From Branchipolynoe longqiensis (lineage: Eukaryota; Annelida; Polychaeta; Phyllodocida; Polynoidae), in the NCBI GenBank assembly GCA_030323885.1, contig CM059187.1:127763525-127827524 (forward strand): a DNA stretch of 64,000 nucleotides, read 5' to 3'. Below, piece by piece: positions 63,200 to 64,000 of the stretch. How positions within the stretch are numbered: the first letter of the stretch is position 1; every line of letters starts with the position of its first letter. The notes beneath the pieces are model-generated. The model did no database searches, was not told the DNA's origin, and was given only the letters and a program-made list of their open reading frames with translations. The position numbers were made by a program, and so were the translations under genes.

Positions 63200-63512
63200 T
63201 ACTCAAATGAATGGGTCTGCCCTTTATGGAAGATCTTCTGATCAAAAAGAATCTCCAGTGGACTTGACACCTCATGAGGATGTCATCAGACAGGCTACCA
63301 AAGCAGATCCTCTATTCTCAACTGTCTTCTGGCTTCAGAAAGAGAGGGGGCCCTCGTCTCCGGTTCAAGGATACCATCAAGAGAAACCTGAAGCTGAGAA
63401 ACATTGGGACTGACTCATGGACGCAACTCTCACAGAAGAGAGCTAAATGGAGAGCGGCAGTCAAGTAATGAAAGCAGTGTTTGTCGCATCGCGACCGACA
63501 GCATGATGATTT
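63200..63512 (+). pseudogene. LINE ORF2 C-terminus, copy 3 (longest)
   Basis: A plus frame reads SSDRLPKQILYSQLSSGFRK, RGGPRLRFKDTIKRNLKLRN and TDSWTQLSQKRAKWRAAVK, ending TAA at 63466-63468; then a 3' UTR to GACAGCATGATGAT. LPKQ(I/L)LY-(S/G)ELxxGxRxxGGxxxRFKD is a familiar C-terminal block of non-LTR retrotransposon proteins. The upstream reverse transcriptase is absent; clade not assigned. Confidence 0.82.
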
Positions 63513-64000
63513 GTCTGTTGTATTTCCATTCTTGTAGCCACTTTATTACAACAATTGTCGGTTGTTTCCCCCCCCCTCCCTTTGTTTTATGTTAAAACTT
63601 CTGCGAAATTGCAGCCTACTCTAGCTACCCAAATATGAAAGTCGTGTGGGGGCAATATAATGGATTTCTAACGATGAGATTTGTGCATTCAAAAGTCCAA
63701 ATCTGAGTTTAAGAATATGTGTATATATACGCAGATATATATCTACATAGTAATATTTTTGACAATGTGAGCATATATCTAACATTTTCTATAACAGAGA
63801 AATGGCTTAATAACACTCATTACTTATATATTCACTACTGTTATATTCACACCAACCATGAATATAGTTGAATATTTGGTAGCTGTGATTTGTCTGTTAT
63901 CAAACAGTAGGCGCCTAATTCATGAATTACATATGCGGATTTACAATTCTGTTATTATTAGCATCATCATAACCCTCCCCCATAGCTGTTATTAAAAACG
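63513..64000. other. No gene or recognised repeat
   Basis: AT-rich sequence with a C8 run near 63570 and TA words near 63720-63745. Confidence 0.4.

Overview
This looks like a non-coding, repeat-saturated piece of an animal nuclear genome, most likely a marine invertebrate. I found no complete protein gene, no operon, no rRNA, no convincing tRNA gene and no CRISPR. The long open frames lie inside tandem arrays whose units (8, 10, 12 or 15 bp) simply lack stop codons. The lophotrochozoan guess (mollusc- or brachiopod-like) is an inference: the element at 52222-52550 closely resembles, from memory, a tRNA-derived SINE abundant in mollusc genomes. No database search was possible.

Labels used here. 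SINE-A: about 330-bp tRNA-headed element ending in GGACGTAAAAC plus a CAAC-rich tail, about 35 full or partial copies. SINE-B: tRNA-like element with a GGGTTCGAGTCCCGC B box, five copies. SINE-D: two copies with an A-rich tail. SINE-E: two copies, the mollusc-like family. MITE-C: about 360-bp element ending TTAAAGCTGCATAGTCCGAT, about ten copies. Pogo-like MITE: three copies ending CAGTAAAACCTCTCTAA. TIR-G: three complete elements and one half element whose ends carry a GCCC-N-x-GTCACA motif. TIR-V: ends CCGGTGTCGC, two elements and one fragment. There are also single TIR elements at 8321 (MITE-J), 50981 (8-bp target duplication) and 59437, two solo LTRs, three 3' ends of one LINE with an associated block 'X', and unclassified dispersed repeats H, I and K.

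Layout. 0-7 kb: an 8-bp minisatellite, a SINE-B dimer inside a TA palindrome, TIR-G element 1, a TA-rich stretch, a CpG-rich patch and a higher-order CACACAGG array. 7-16 kb: TIR-V, MITE-C, MITE-J, TIR-G elements 2 and 3, two pogo-like MITEs. 16-22 kb: purine/pyrimidine tracts, a threefold 220-310-bp repeat, and the GGGGAGCG and GGGAAGCA arrays. 22-31 kb: SINEs, H repeats, a 770-bp pyrimidine tract, and one possible first coding exon at 28845. 31-36 kb: AACACCAACAAG and compound CAG-type arrays. 36-50 kb: MITEs, a solo LTR, LINE 3' ends, a 10-bp GTGATGCTGT array and an 8-bp GTGATAAT array seeded beside a SINE-A fragment. 50-64 kb: the 8-bp-TSD element, the second solo LTR, a 15-bp array, a nested SINE/TIR insertion, the second TIR-V element and the third LINE end.

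The unifying theme is the link between mobile elements and tandem repeats. All TIR-G elements have interiors made of short degenerate repeats resembling their own subterminal sequence, and several arrays grow out of SINE sequence. If the window belongs to a gene, it is probably a long intron or an intergenic desert.
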